Part shown: positions 9,491 through 17,035 of the stretch, one piece after another
Position numbering within the stretch: position 1 is the first letter of the stretch
Layout of the letters: each line of letters opens with the position of its first letter
Origin: an uncultured Winogradskyella sp.
GTDB taxonomy: Bacteria > Bacteroidota > Bacteroidia > Flavobacteriales > Flavobacteriaceae
Direction: 5' to 3'
Length of the DNA stretch: 56,502 nucleotides
Assembly (NCBI RefSeq): GCF_937958655.1
Contig: NZ_CALGNH010000007.1
Span: forward strand, 1 to 56,502
The notes under the pieces: model-generated
Told to the model about the DNA's origin: nothing
The model's database searches: none
Seen by the model: the letters and a program-made list of their open reading frames with translations, nothing else
Position numbers and translations under genes: made by a program

Positions 9491-11119
9491 GTGAAAAGAA
9501 GAAAGTTTATTGGTTTAGGATCATCAGCAGTGGCTGGTAGTTTTTTATTGAATGGTCATATTGCCAATGCTTTTCAGTACGCACCTTTTATGGATGATTT
9601 TAACTGTGATGCAACCAACGATCGCGTAATGGTTATTATACAATTAAAAGGAGGAAACGACGGTTTAAACACAGCAATTCCTCTAGGAAGGTTTGATACA
9701 TACGCTAATTTACGACCAAACATATACATACCAAATACTGGACCGAACGGTATTATTAATCTTGATACAAGTTTAGCTACTGAAGCTCAAGTGGGATTAC
9801 ATCCCTCAATGACTGCTATGAAAGGTTTATACGATAGCGGTGAAATGGGTATGATTCAATCCGTAGGCTATCCAGACCACAACCGATCGCATTTTAAATC
9901 AACAGATTTATGGTTAAGTGGAGGTGATGGCACACCAGAAGGCTTTAATATTTCTGACGGTTGGATGGCGCGTTATTTAGAGAATGCTTTTGAGCCATCG
10001 AATTTTCAAGATCCATTAGGTGTTCAATTAGGAAGTAAAAACAATTCCTTAGGATTCCATACTGAAGAAGAACATACCATATCAATTAACTTAACTGGTC
10101 AAGATCCTGGAGGATTTTACTCTTTGATTTCTGGTATTGGTGCTGAGACACCTTTAAACATTCCAAATTCAGATTTTGGTGATATTTTAGAACATATAAT
10201 TCAGGTAGAAAATGGTGTAAATACCTATGCACAGCGCATTACGGATGTGTTTAATGCAGGTCAGAATCAATATACGAGTTATCCAGATACAGATTTAGCA
10301 AATCAGTTAAAAACTATAGCGCGCTTAATGAGTGGTGGCTCTCAAACAAAAGTCTTTTTAGCAAATTTGGGTGGTTTTGATACTCACAGAGATCAAGTTG
10401 TGGATGGTAATACTTCTGTAGGAGATCACGCTGAATTGTTATTAGAATTATCGGAAGCTATCCATGCGTTTCAACAAGATTTAAAACTCATCGGAATCGA
10501 TGAACGTGTGGTCACCTTTACCTTTTCAGAATTTGGTAGAAAGGTATCGCAAAATGGAAACTTCGGAACCGATCATGGAAATTTTGCACCACTTTTTGTT
10601 TGTGGTACAAATATAAATGCAGGAGTGTTAGGAGTCAATCCAAATATTGATGACCTCGCAGATAACGATCAGTTACAAGACTTACAATTCGATTATAGAC
10701 AAGTGTTTACAACCTTTATTCAAGATTGGATGGGTGGATCTGATACGATATTAAATTCTACGTTTTATCAAGATTTTTCAGAAGATAAATTACCACTTAT
10801 TAAACCAGCTGCAGTGGTGGCTGAGGCTTGTTATAATGAATCGTTAGGATTGCCTGAAGATATCATAACTACCAAACAATTTGCAGCATACCCAAATCCA
10901 TTTAAGGAGAATCTTTATGTAGAGTTACAATCAGAACATTCAGTTAATTGCAGATTACAACTCTATAATCTCGAAGGAAGAACTGTTTATGATAGACAGG
11001 TACGTTTATCAAATTCTGCAAAAACACTAGACTTGTCCTATTTGCCATCTGGTGTATATGTTATGGTAGCTATAGACGGAAAGCAGCTTATCGGAAAAGA
11101 AAAAGTAATTAAAAACTAA
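9491..11119 (+). CDS. DUF1501 family secreted protein with T9SS sorting domain
   Basis: 542 residues starting at a GTG codon (GTGAAAAGAAGAAAG) with an upstream AAAGG. The N-terminus KRRKFIGLGSSAVAGSFLL looks like a Tat/Sec signal. DUF1501 marks include IQLKGGNDGLNTAIPLGRFD, a GFDTHRDQV histidine/aspartate site, and FSEFGRKVSQNGNFGTDHGN, which resembles the metal-binding core of the alkaline phosphatase/sulfatase fold. The last about 75 residues (AYPNPFKENLYVELQ to YLPSGVYVMVAIDGKQ) are a type A T9SS sorting domain, so the protein is carried across the outer membrane. It is translated with the DUF1800 partner. Its stop overlaps the stop of the convergent binding-protein gene by 3 bp. Confidence 0.92.
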   Translation: MKRRKFIGLGSSAVAGSFLLNGHIANAFQYAPFMDDFNCDATNDRVMVIIQLKGGNDGLNTAIPLGRFDTYANLRPNIYIPNTGPNGIINLDTSLATEAQVGLHPSMTAMKGLYDSGEMGMIQSVGYPDHNRSHFKSTDLWLSGGDGTPEGFNISDGWMARYLENAFEPSNFQDPLGVQLGSKNNSLGFHTEEEHTISINLTGQDPGGFYSLISGIGAETPLNIPNSDFGDILEHIIQVENGVNTYAQRITDVFNAGQNQYTSYPDTDLANQLKTIARLMSGGSQTKVFLANLGGFDTHRDQVVDGNTSVGDHAELLLELSEAIHAFQQDLKLIGIDERVVTFTFSEFGRKVSQNGNFGTDHGNFAPLFVCGTNINAGVLGVNPNIDDLADNDQLQDLQFDYRQVFTTFIQDWMGGSDTILNSTFYQDFSEDKLPLIKPAAVVAEACYNESLGLPEDIITTKQFAAYPNPFKENLYVELQSEHSVNCRLQLYNLEGRTVYDRQVRLSNSAKTLDLSYLPSGVYVMVAIDGKQLIGKEKVIKN

Positions 11120-12738
11120 TTGGATTTTTTTACAGATTTTAGTTCGAGCAAATTAGTAGCATTAATCCCAAGACCACTAACTTCTTTTCTTGTAAACCGA
11201 ACCACTTCATCATAGAACATGGGTACAATTGGTGCAGACGCCATTATTAATGAGTCCATTTTAGTATAAAGGTGTTCTCGTTTGGTAATATCTGTTTCAA
11301 GATATGCCGTCTCATACATCGTATCAAAAGCATCACTTTTAAAATGTGTGTAATTTGGACCGTTTGGAGCAAAATTCTTGCTGTAGTACAAGGACAAATA
11401 ATTTTCCGCATCAGGATAGTCGGCAATCCAACTGGCTCTAAAGAAGTCGAGTTGACCATTAGCTTTAGCATCTTTTAAGCTAGATGCAGGTATCACATCG
11501 ACATTCACATTAACACCAATTTTCTCAATTTCGCGCTGTATAAATTCACAAAAACTCAAGTAGTTACTCGTTGTTGTTAAAGTAATTTCAGGATTCTGAA
11601 TTCCTGTTTCTGATTTAAACTCAGTGACTAATTGTTTAGCTTTTTTAGGTTGATAGGTAAATCCTATGGAATCATCAAAACCAGGCAAGCCTTTGGGTAT
11701 AAAGCCACCAGAAGCAGGTGTCCCAATGCCATTTCGTAAATAGACCATCATTTTTACTCTGTCAAATCCTAAGTTGATGGCCTTTCTCAATTTTAAGGCT
11801 TGTAATTCTTCAACTTCAGTTTCCATAAATAAGGCGAGATATTCTGTGTTGAGGTATGGTCCACGAATCATGTTAACATCATCAGCGTATAATGGTCGTA
11901 ACTTGCCATCAGTAGTTAAAATTTCATCTTTATAAGACGCATCTAAACCAGATACAAAATCGATATTGCCTTGTGCAAATTGTAGAAACTCGCTTTGCTT
12001 GTCTGGTAAGAAGGTGATGGCTACAGCTTTTAGATAGGGTAATTGTTTTCCATTAGTATCCGTTTCAAAATAGTTGTTGTTACGTCTAAAAACCAGTTTT
12101 ATGTTTTCTTCCCAACGCTTAAATTTAAAAGGACCAGTTCCAATAGGATGAGATCTAAAATCACTACCATAATGCTCAACAATTTCTTTAGGTACTACAG
12201 AACAATACTTCATGGTTAACAAGCCTAAAAATGCTGGGAAAGGTTGCTTCAGTTTTATTTGAAAGGTAGAATCGTTTACAGCAGAAAAACTTTTGACTTT
12301 TTTTAATACCCAACTTCCAGGAGATGCTATTGATTTATCATTCAATCTATTAAAACTGTATTGAAAGTCGGATGCTTTTACAGTTCTTGTAGAATCTTGG
12401 TTGCTGAGCGAAGTCGAAGTACCGAAGATTTCATGCTTGTGAAAAAATACATCTTTTCTAAGGTTGAAGGTGTACGTTGTAGCACTGTCAGTAATGATCC
12501 AGTTTTTCGCAATACATGGTTGTACATTAAGCTGGTCATCCATTTGTACTAAACCATTAAACAACTGATGCGTTCCCCAAATATCTGCTAAGTCTTTAGA
12601 AAAGGCAGGATCTAATGAACCTATATTTTTGTGTTCGTTGTATTTGAAGACGAGATAATCTTTGCTGGAATCTTGTTTTGAATTGCAGGACAATAAAAGC
12701 ACCAAACATAAAAATGAAAATCTCGTGAGTTTTAGCAT
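11116..12738 (-). CDS. Oligopeptide/dipeptide-type ABC substrate-binding lipoprotein
   Basis: 540-residue SBP family 5 protein. The signal MLKLTRFSFLCLVLLLSCNS has a lipobox with Cys at residue 18. Family marks are GSLDPAFSKDLADIWGTHQL, WIITDSATTYTFNLRKDVFF, YGSDFRSHPIGTGPFKFKRW and ASWIADYPDAENYLSLYYS. It should bind peptides at the inner-membrane periplasmic face or be a stand-alone lipoprotein; no permease or ATPase genes are next to it. A dispersed repeat has entered the gene at 12401-12423, adding about eight residues (TSTSLSNQ) between EIFG and DSTRTVKASDF without breaking the frame. It converges on DUF1501 with overlapping stop codons. Confidence 0.92.
   Translation of the reverse strand: MLKLTRFSFLCLVLLLSCNSKQDSSKDYLVFKYNEHKNIGSLDPAFSKDLADIWGTHQLFNGLVQMDDQLNVQPCIAKNWIITDSATTYTFNLRKDVFFHKHEIFGTSTSLSNQDSTRTVKASDFQYSFNRLNDKSIASPGSWVLKKVKSFSAVNDSTFQIKLKQPFPAFLGLLTMKYCSVVPKEIVEHYGSDFRSHPIGTGPFKFKRWEENIKLVFRRNNNYFETDTNGKQLPYLKAVAITFLPDKQSEFLQFAQGNIDFVSGLDASYKDEILTTDGKLRPLYADDVNMIRGPYLNTEYLALFMETEVEELQALKLRKAINLGFDRVKMMVYLRNGIGTPASGGFIPKGLPGFDDSIGFTYQPKKAKQLVTEFKSETGIQNPEITLTTTSNYLSFCEFIQREIEKIGVNVNVDVIPASSLKDAKANGQLDFFRASWIADYPDAENYLSLYYSKNFAPNGPNYTHFKSDAFDTMYETAYLETDITKREHLYTKMDSLIMASAPIVPMFYDEVVRFTRKEVSGLGINATNLLELKSVKKSN
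12401..12423 (-). repeat. Dispersed repeat core inside the binding-protein gene
   Basis: The plus strand reads TTGCTGAGCGAAGTCGAAGT, a variant of the intergenic repeat core TGAGCGTAGTCGAAAT. On the coding strand it yields the low-complexity insert TSTSLSNQ. The frame is kept. Confidence 0.7.
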
Positions 12739-12753
12739 ATAACTAATATGTTG

Positions 12754-12761
12754 TAAATTTG
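12754..12761 (+). promoter_or_regulatory. Possible -7 box for mtaB
   Basis: TAAATTTG, a perfect TAnnTTTG match preceded by TTG, lies in the divergent gap between the binding-protein gene and mtaB, about 128 nt before the mtaB start. A correctly spaced -33 TTG is not evident. If used, the transcript carries both repeats found in this gap. Confidence 0.4.
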
Positions 12762-12775
12762 CGCGCTGCTGCTAT

Positions 12776-12793
12776 ATTGAGCGTAGTCGAAAT
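12776..12793. repeat. Dispersed repeat core (TGAGCGTAGTCGAAAT)
   Basis: ATTGAGCGTAGTCGAAAT is an exact copy of the core form also seen at 31930 and is typical of dispersed repeats in Flavobacteriaceae. Only a half unit is present. Confidence 0.6.
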
Positions 12794-12859
12794 ACTTTAA
12801 TGTTGTTATTTTAGTAAGAAACGATTCTGTATTTCAAATGTAAAGGTAAATTTAAAAAG

Positions 12860-12880
12860 ATCCTGAAACAAGTTCAGGAT
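12860..12880. repeat. Palindromic repeat hairpin just before mtaB
   Basis: ATCCTGAA (12860-12867), loop ACAAG, TTCAGGAT (12873-12880) form a perfect 8-bp stem that ends 8 nt before the mtaB ATG. A second copy lies at 27057-27077 inside the B12 ABC operon. Confidence 0.75.
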
Positions 12881-12888
12881 TACAAAAA

Positions 12889-14232
12889 ATGGATACAAAA
12901 AAAGTCGCATTTTACACCTTAGGTTGTAAGCTCAACTTCTCAGAAACTTCTACAATTGCTAGAAGTTTTAAGGATGAGGGTTTTGAGCGTGTGGACTTTA
13001 ATGACAAAGCTGATATCTATGTGATTAATACGTGTTCTGTTACTGAGAATGCAGACAAACGATTTAAAACCATAGTCAAACAAGCACAAAAGGTAAATCC
13101 TGAAGCCTTTGTGGCTGCTATTGGCTGTTATGCGCAGTTAAAACCAGAAGAATTAGCTGATGTAAATGGTGTGGATTTGGTTTTGGGAGCTACTGAGAAA
13201 TTTAATGTAACTTATTATATTAATGAATTACTAAGTAATCCTGAGCGTAGTCGAAGGGTTGGTGAAGTCCATTCTTGCGAAATAGAGGAAGCAGATTTCT
13301 ATGTTGGGAGTTATTCTATTGGAGACAGAACTAGAGCCTTTCTAAAAGTACAAGATGGTTGTGATTATAAGTGTACTTATTGTACGATTCCGTTGGCTAG
13401 AGGAATTTCTCGTAGTGACACCATGGAAAACGTATTAAAGAATGCCAAAGAGATTTCAGAACAAGGCATTAAGGAAATTGTACTAACTGGTGTAAATATT
13501 GGAGATTACGGAAAAGGTGAATTTGGTAATAAAAAACACGAGCATACCTTTTTAGATTTGGTTACAGAATTAGATAAGGTCAAGGGGATTGATCGTCTCA
13601 GAATTTCTTCTATTGAGCCTAATTTACTTAAGAATGAAACCATAGATGTAGTCTCTAAATCTAGAGCTTTTGTACCACATTTTCATATACCACTGCAAAG
13701 CGGGAGTAATTCTATTCTTAACAAAATGAAACGACGTTACATGCGAGAGTTATATGTAGATCGTGTTTTAAAAATAAAAGAAGTGATGCCGCACGCTTGT
13801 ATTGGTGTTGATGTTATTGTTGGTTTTCCGGGTGAAACTGACGACCATTTTATAGAAACTTATAATTTCTTAAACGCGCTCGATATCTCTTACTTACATG
13901 TATTCACCTATTCTGAGCGCGATAACACCGAAGCCGCAGAAATGGATGGAGTAGTACCTAAGGCTATAAGAGCAAAACGCAGTAAAATGTTACGTGGCTT
14001 ATCCGCTAAAAAACGACGCGCTTTTTACGAAGAACAATTAGATACTGAGCGCACGGTTTTATTTGAAGGCGAAAATAAAGAAGGCTATATCAACGGTTTT
14101 ACCGAAAACTATGTGAAAGTAAAAGTACCGTGGAACCCGGAGTTAGTAAATACAATTCATAAGGTTAAGTTAACTAAAATTGATGACGATGGATTAGTAC
14201 GGTTCAATTTTGTAGAAGAACTAATAGCATAG
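12889..14232 (+). CDS. mtaB: tRNA t6A37 methylthiotransferase MtaB
   Basis: 447-residue radical SAM enzyme that adds a methylthio group to t6A at position 37 of ANN-decoding tRNAs. The N-terminal UPF0004 domain supplies three cluster cysteines (TLGCKLNFSE, VINTCSVTENAD, AAIGCYAQ). The radical SAM domain has the CX3CX2C motif in DGCDYKCTYCTIP, and a C-terminal TRAM-like part follows. The NTCSVTENAD form and sequence order fit MtaB rather than MiaB or RimO. A dispersed repeat at 13240-13257 adds the residues NPERSRRV in the linker between YYINELLS and GEVHSCEIEEADF. A repeat hairpin ends 8 nt before the start codon. Confidence 0.95.
   Translation: MDTKKVAFYTLGCKLNFSETSTIARSFKDEGFERVDFNDKADIYVINTCSVTENADKRFKTIVKQAQKVNPEAFVAAIGCYAQLKPEELADVNGVDLVLGATEKFNVTYYINELLSNPERSRRVGEVHSCEIEEADFYVGSYSIGDRTRAFLKVQDGCDYKCTYCTIPLARGISRSDTMENVLKNAKEISEQGIKEIVLTGVNIGDYGKGEFGNKKHEHTFLDLVTELDKVKGIDRLRISSIEPNLLKNETIDVVSKSRAFVPHFHIPLQSGSNSILNKMKRRYMRELYVDRVLKIKEVMPHACIGVDVIVGFPGETDDHFIETYNFLNALDISYLHVFTYSERDNTEAAEMDGVVPKAIRAKRSKMLRGLSAKKRRAFYEEQLDTERTVLFEGENKEGYINGFTENYVKVKVPWNPELVNTIHKVKLTKIDDDGLVRFNFVEELIA
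13240..13257 (+). repeat. Dispersed repeat core inside mtaB
   Basis: CCTGAGCGTAGTCGAAGG shares TGAGCGTAGTCGAA with the intergenic repeats at 12776 and 31930. It is read in frame as PERSRR within the variable linker before the radical SAM domain, outside the cluster-binding motifs. Confidence 0.75.
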
Positions 14233-14236
14233 ATTA

Positions 14237-14267
14237 TTGTCGCAGTTCAATTCTATTTTTATATTTG
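14237..14267 (+). promoter_or_regulatory. Promoter of the lipocalin-like lipoprotein gene
   Basis: TTG at 14237-14239 and TATATTTG at 14260-14267 with a 20-nt spacer fit the Bacteroidota consensus. The start codon follows 27 nt later. Confidence 0.65.
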
Positions 14268-14293
14268 TGGTCTAACCCAAATACATATTTTAA

Positions 14294-14827
14294 ATGAAAA
14301 AATTAATTTTTACTCTATTTAGTTTAGCCTCTCTTGTTTTAATAACTTCTTGCGAGAGCGATGATGATGCTAGCACTAATAGCGACGCATCTATTGAAGG
14401 GACATGGTTATTAACAGCATGGAACTCTAGTATACCCTTAGATTTAAATAATGACGGTACAGCGAGTACTAATTTATTAGATGAAGTTAACTGTTTAACT
14501 AACGAAACTATTGTTTTTGATGCTAATGGTGGTGCGGTAGTAAATTCTACGTCTTTTTTAGATTTAGAAATTTTTGTAGAGTCAGGGACTACAGACAGTT
14601 TTGAGTTTGAAGTAAATTGTGAGTTTGAAGATGAAACCTTTGCATTGGCTTATACTAGAGTAGATAATCCCGTTATTCTCACAGAAATTGGTGAGTCAGA
14701 AGGTTTTGTAGGAACTTTAAATGGTAACGAACTAAACTTAGATTTAGAAGAAGAGTTTGAAATCTATGATGATGAATTTGAAGTAGCGGGTACTATAGAT
14801 TTAAATATTGTTTATACCAAACAATAA
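14294..14827 (+). CDS. Lipocalin-like lipoprotein of unknown function
   Basis: 177 residues. The signal MKKLIFTLFSLASLVLITSC has a lipobox with Cys near residue 20, followed by an acidic linker (ESDDDASTNSD) typical of surface-exposed Bacteroidota lipoproteins. ASIEGTWLLTAWNSS resembles the first strand of the lipocalin-like domain family (GxW motif). The rest alternates acidic strands with no catalytic motif. It has its own promoter and a strong terminator, so it is a single-gene unit. Ligand and role are unknown. Confidence 0.75.
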   Translation: MKKLIFTLFSLASLVLITSCESDDDASTNSDASIEGTWLLTAWNSSIPLDLNNDGTASTNLLDEVNCLTNETIVFDANGGAVVNSTSFLDLEIFVESGTTDSFEFEVNCEFEDETFALAYTRVDNPVILTEIGESEGFVGTLNGNELNLDLEEEFEIYDDEFEVAGTIDLNIVYTKQ

Positions 14828-14852
14828 AGACTTAAATAACTCTTATAAAACA

Positions 14853-14884
14853 AAAAATCCCAAAACAAACGTTTTGGGATTTTT
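14853..14884. terminator. Bidirectional terminator
   Basis: A perfect 14-bp stem, AAAAATCCCAAAAC with GTTTTGGGATTTTT around a 4-nt AAAC loop. T tracts flank it in both directions, so it can serve both the lipoprotein gene on plus and the small GNAT-like gene on minus. Confidence 0.92.
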
Positions 14885-14917
14885 GACTTGACTGAATTTC
14901 TTCTTTTTCTTTTCAAT

Positions 14918-15214
14918 TTATATGCGAATACCAACAGGTAGCATACGCTTATATTTTCTATTTCCTCTTACAAATTTTGCAATTTCAGGACTTGTAGGTA
15001 CCATACTGATATTACGATCTTTAATATCATCAAATACAAGTGCTAAAAATTCTTTTTTAAATTCAGTAGATTCAATAGCTTCAGGTATCACCATTTTAGT
15101 TAAAAAAATCTTACGCTCTTGCAAAGAGTATTCGATTACAGCCATATCTTCTTCAACCTTTAGTTCATATTGGCGCAGAAAGTCATTATCAATCAATTCA
15201 GTAGCTTCGGTCAT
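14918..15214 (-). CDS. Small GNAT-like protein (YjdJ-type), acetyl-CoA site degenerate
   Basis: 98 residues starting MTEATELIDNDFLRQYELKV; the longer reading from 15247 adds a lysine-rich leader. The C-terminal half, ISMVPTSPEIAKFVRGNRKY, matches the end of the small YjdJ-type acetyltransferases (family pattern: VVPTCPFVAxYxxRHPEY). The middle section, where that family carries an RGxGIGxxL acetyl-CoA loop, instead reads EAIESTEFKKEFLALVFDDI with no glycine. The protein may therefore bind something without acetylating it. A -7 box (TACCTTTG on minus) is at 15280-15287. Family assignment is moderate; function unknown. Confidence 0.75.
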   Translation of the reverse strand: MTEATELIDNDFLRQYELKVEEDMAVIEYSLQERKIFLTKMVIPEAIESTEFKKEFLALVFDDIKDRNISMVPTSPEIAKFVRGNRKYKRMLPVGIRI

Positions 15215-15279
15215 AATTTTCTTTGTTTTTAAGTTAACGGTTGGCAAGTAGATACTACATTTTCAGTAGTTTTGCAATG

Positions 15280-15287
15280 CAAAGGTA
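15280..15287 (-). promoter_or_regulatory. -7 box for the small GNAT-like gene
   Basis: The minus strand reads TACCTTTG, a match to TAnnTTTG, about 65 nt before the ATG at 15214. The -33 element is not obvious. Confidence 0.4.
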
Positions 15288-15398
15288 CAAAAAAACGTTG
15301 AGACTATAAAGGAGAGCATGTTAAATCCTTATTTTATAAGTGTTTAACTCACAGTTTTAAGCAGACAATTTAATACCTTAATTTCTAAAGAAATAAAG

Positions 15399-16055
15399 AT
15401 GACGCATGTGTATTTAATGCCAGGTATGGCTGCAAACCCAACAATTTTTGAATACATTAAGTTACCAGAAGATCGCTATAAAATTCATTGGTTAGAGTGG
15501 CAAATTCCTTATAAAGAAGAAACCTTGCAGGCCTATGCAAAGCGTATGTGCAAATTTATTAAACACGATAATGTCGTTTTATTAGGTGTTTCTTTTGGAG
15601 GTATGCTAGTACAAGAAATGAGTAAATTTTTAAGTCTAAAATGCTTATTTGTTGTGTCTAGTGTAAAATCGCATTATGAATTACCTAAACGCTTAAAATT
15701 ACTAAAGCACACTAGGGCCTATAGGTTTTTACCTACCCAGTTGGTAAGCAATATTGATTTATTAGCTAAATATGCCTTTGGCGAAACTATAAAGAAGCGT
15801 GTAACACTTTATAAAAAGTATCTTTCCGTTAGTGATAAAACGTATTTAGATTGGGCTATAAAGCAAGTGGTGTGTTGGGAGCAAGAAAAGCCGCATCCTA
15901 AGGCGATATATATTCATGGAGACAAGGATATTGTATTTCCGCATTCTTGTGGAGGTAATTGTATTGTTATAAAAGGCGGTACGCACATATTGATTATTAA
16001 TAAATATAAATGGTTTAACAAAAACTTACCAAAACTTATAGAATCTTCAATTTGA
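15399..16055 (+). CDS. Alpha/beta hydrolase
   Basis: 218 residues starting MTHVYLMPGMAANPTIFEYI. The nucleophile elbow is VVLLGVSFGGMLVQE (Ser near residue 66) and the catalytic His is probably in IVIKGGTHILIINK near the end; YIHGDKDIVFPHS supplies the usual late Asp region. There is no signal peptide, so it is cytoplasmic. The substrate cannot be told. It is followed 42 bp later by a lytic transglycosylase and then cardiolipin synthase on the same strand, so it may be part of an envelope operon. Confidence 0.85.
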   Translation: MTHVYLMPGMAANPTIFEYIKLPEDRYKIHWLEWQIPYKEETLQAYAKRMCKFIKHDNVVLLGVSFGGMLVQEMSKFLSLKCLFVVSSVKSHYELPKRLKLLKHTRAYRFLPTQLVSNIDLLAKYAFGETIKKRVTLYKKYLSVSDKTYLDWAIKQVVCWEQEKPHPKAIYIHGDKDIVFPHSCGGNCIVIKGGTHILIINKYKWFNKNLPKLIESSI

Positions 16056-16097
16056 AAGAATTAAATAGTTTATTACATTGTAAAAAAAAATAAAGCC

Positions 16098-17033
16098 ATG
16101 CAAATCTTAAAAAATGTTTTAGCCGCAATCGGTTTAGTCTGTATTTTGGCACTTTTTGTATTCTCAATGCAAAAAGCACCATCTGACGAAATGATAGGTA
16201 AAGAAACTCCACTGGTTAACGATTATAATGTTTATGCCTTAGAAATGCCAGAGGGATTAAATTTCGCTGGTGAGTATGTACCTATAGAAAATCCTGATAT
16301 TTACGAGCGCATGGATAGGGAGCTTTTAGTCAATACCTATTGGCAGTCTAACGGACTATTAATGTTTAAGCGCGCTCAAAAGTATTTTCCTATTATAGAG
16401 CCAATTCTAAAAAAGAATGGTATCCCAGACGATTTTAAATATTTAGCAGTCATAGAAAGTGGGTTAACTAATGCCGTATCACCTGCTGGTGCCAGAGGAT
16501 TTTGGCAAATAATGAAAGCCACAGGTAGAGAAAATGGTTTAGAAGTCAATACCAATGTTGATGAGCGTTATAACTTAGAGAAAGCAACTGAGGTGGCTTG
16601 TACATACTTAAACAGAGCAAAAGCCCAGTTAGGGTCTTGGACCTTAGCCGCAGCAGCTTATAATGCTGGTAATGCAGGTATTTCTAAACGTTTAAGAGAG
16701 CAAGGAGTTAATGATTATTACGACTTGCTTTTAGGAGAAGAAACAGGACGCTATATGTTTAGGATTGTAGCCTTAAAAGAAATTCTTAACAATCCGTCTC
16801 AATATGGTTTTAACTTTAATAAAAGCGATTTATACAATAATATACCTACTTATAGAGTAGAGATAGATACAGCCGTTGCTGATTTTTCCCAGTTTGCTAA
16901 GCGCTTTGGGATTAATTATAAAATATTAAAATTACACAATCCTTGGTTAAGAGAAGGTCACCTTAACAATAAGTCTCGCAAATTGTATACACTACAAATT
17001 CCTAAGGAAGGCTATTATAAAACGAAGCCTTAG
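16098..17033 (+). CDS. Membrane-anchored lytic transglycosylase (MltD-like, no LysM)
   Basis: 311 residues. An N-terminal hydrophobic segment (LKNVLAAIGLVCILALFVFS) anchors or exports it. The SLT domain shows the catalytic Glu and its surroundings in FKYLAVIESGLTNAVSPAGA then RGFWQIM, and the later AAAYNAGNAGISKRL. It cleaves peptidoglycan glycan strands to 1,6-anhydromuropeptides. MltD usually carries C-terminal LysM repeats; here the tail after residue 250 (YRVEIDTAVADFSQFAKRFG) is short and is at most one degenerate LysM-like unit. The next gene starts 2 bp after the stop. Confidence 0.92.
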   Translation: MQILKNVLAAIGLVCILALFVFSMQKAPSDEMIGKETPLVNDYNVYALEMPEGLNFAGEYVPIENPDIYERMDRELLVNTYWQSNGLLMFKRAQKYFPIIEPILKKNGIPDDFKYLAVIESGLTNAVSPAGARGFWQIMKATGRENGLEVNTNVDERYNLEKATEVACTYLNRAKAQLGSWTLAAAAYNAGNAGISKRLREQGVNDYYDLLLGEETGRYMFRIVALKEILNNPSQYGFNFNKSDLYNNIPTYRVEIDTAVADFSQFAKRFGINYKILKLHNPWLREGHLNNKSRKLYTLQIPKEGYYKTKP

Positions 17034-17035
17034 AA

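Noticed and set aside
11116..11119. Frameshift or fusion at the junction of DUF1501 and the binding-protein gene
   Set aside because: The genes converge with overlapping stops; both proteins are complete.
12361..12552. 63-residue plus-strand ORF containing VAERSRSTEDF
   Set aside because: Shadow of the binding-protein gene; the peptide comes from the embedded repeat.
14922..15251. 109-residue plus-strand ORF opposite the small GNAT-like gene
   Set aside because: The minus reading has family similarity, a terminator and a promoter box; the plus reading has none of these.
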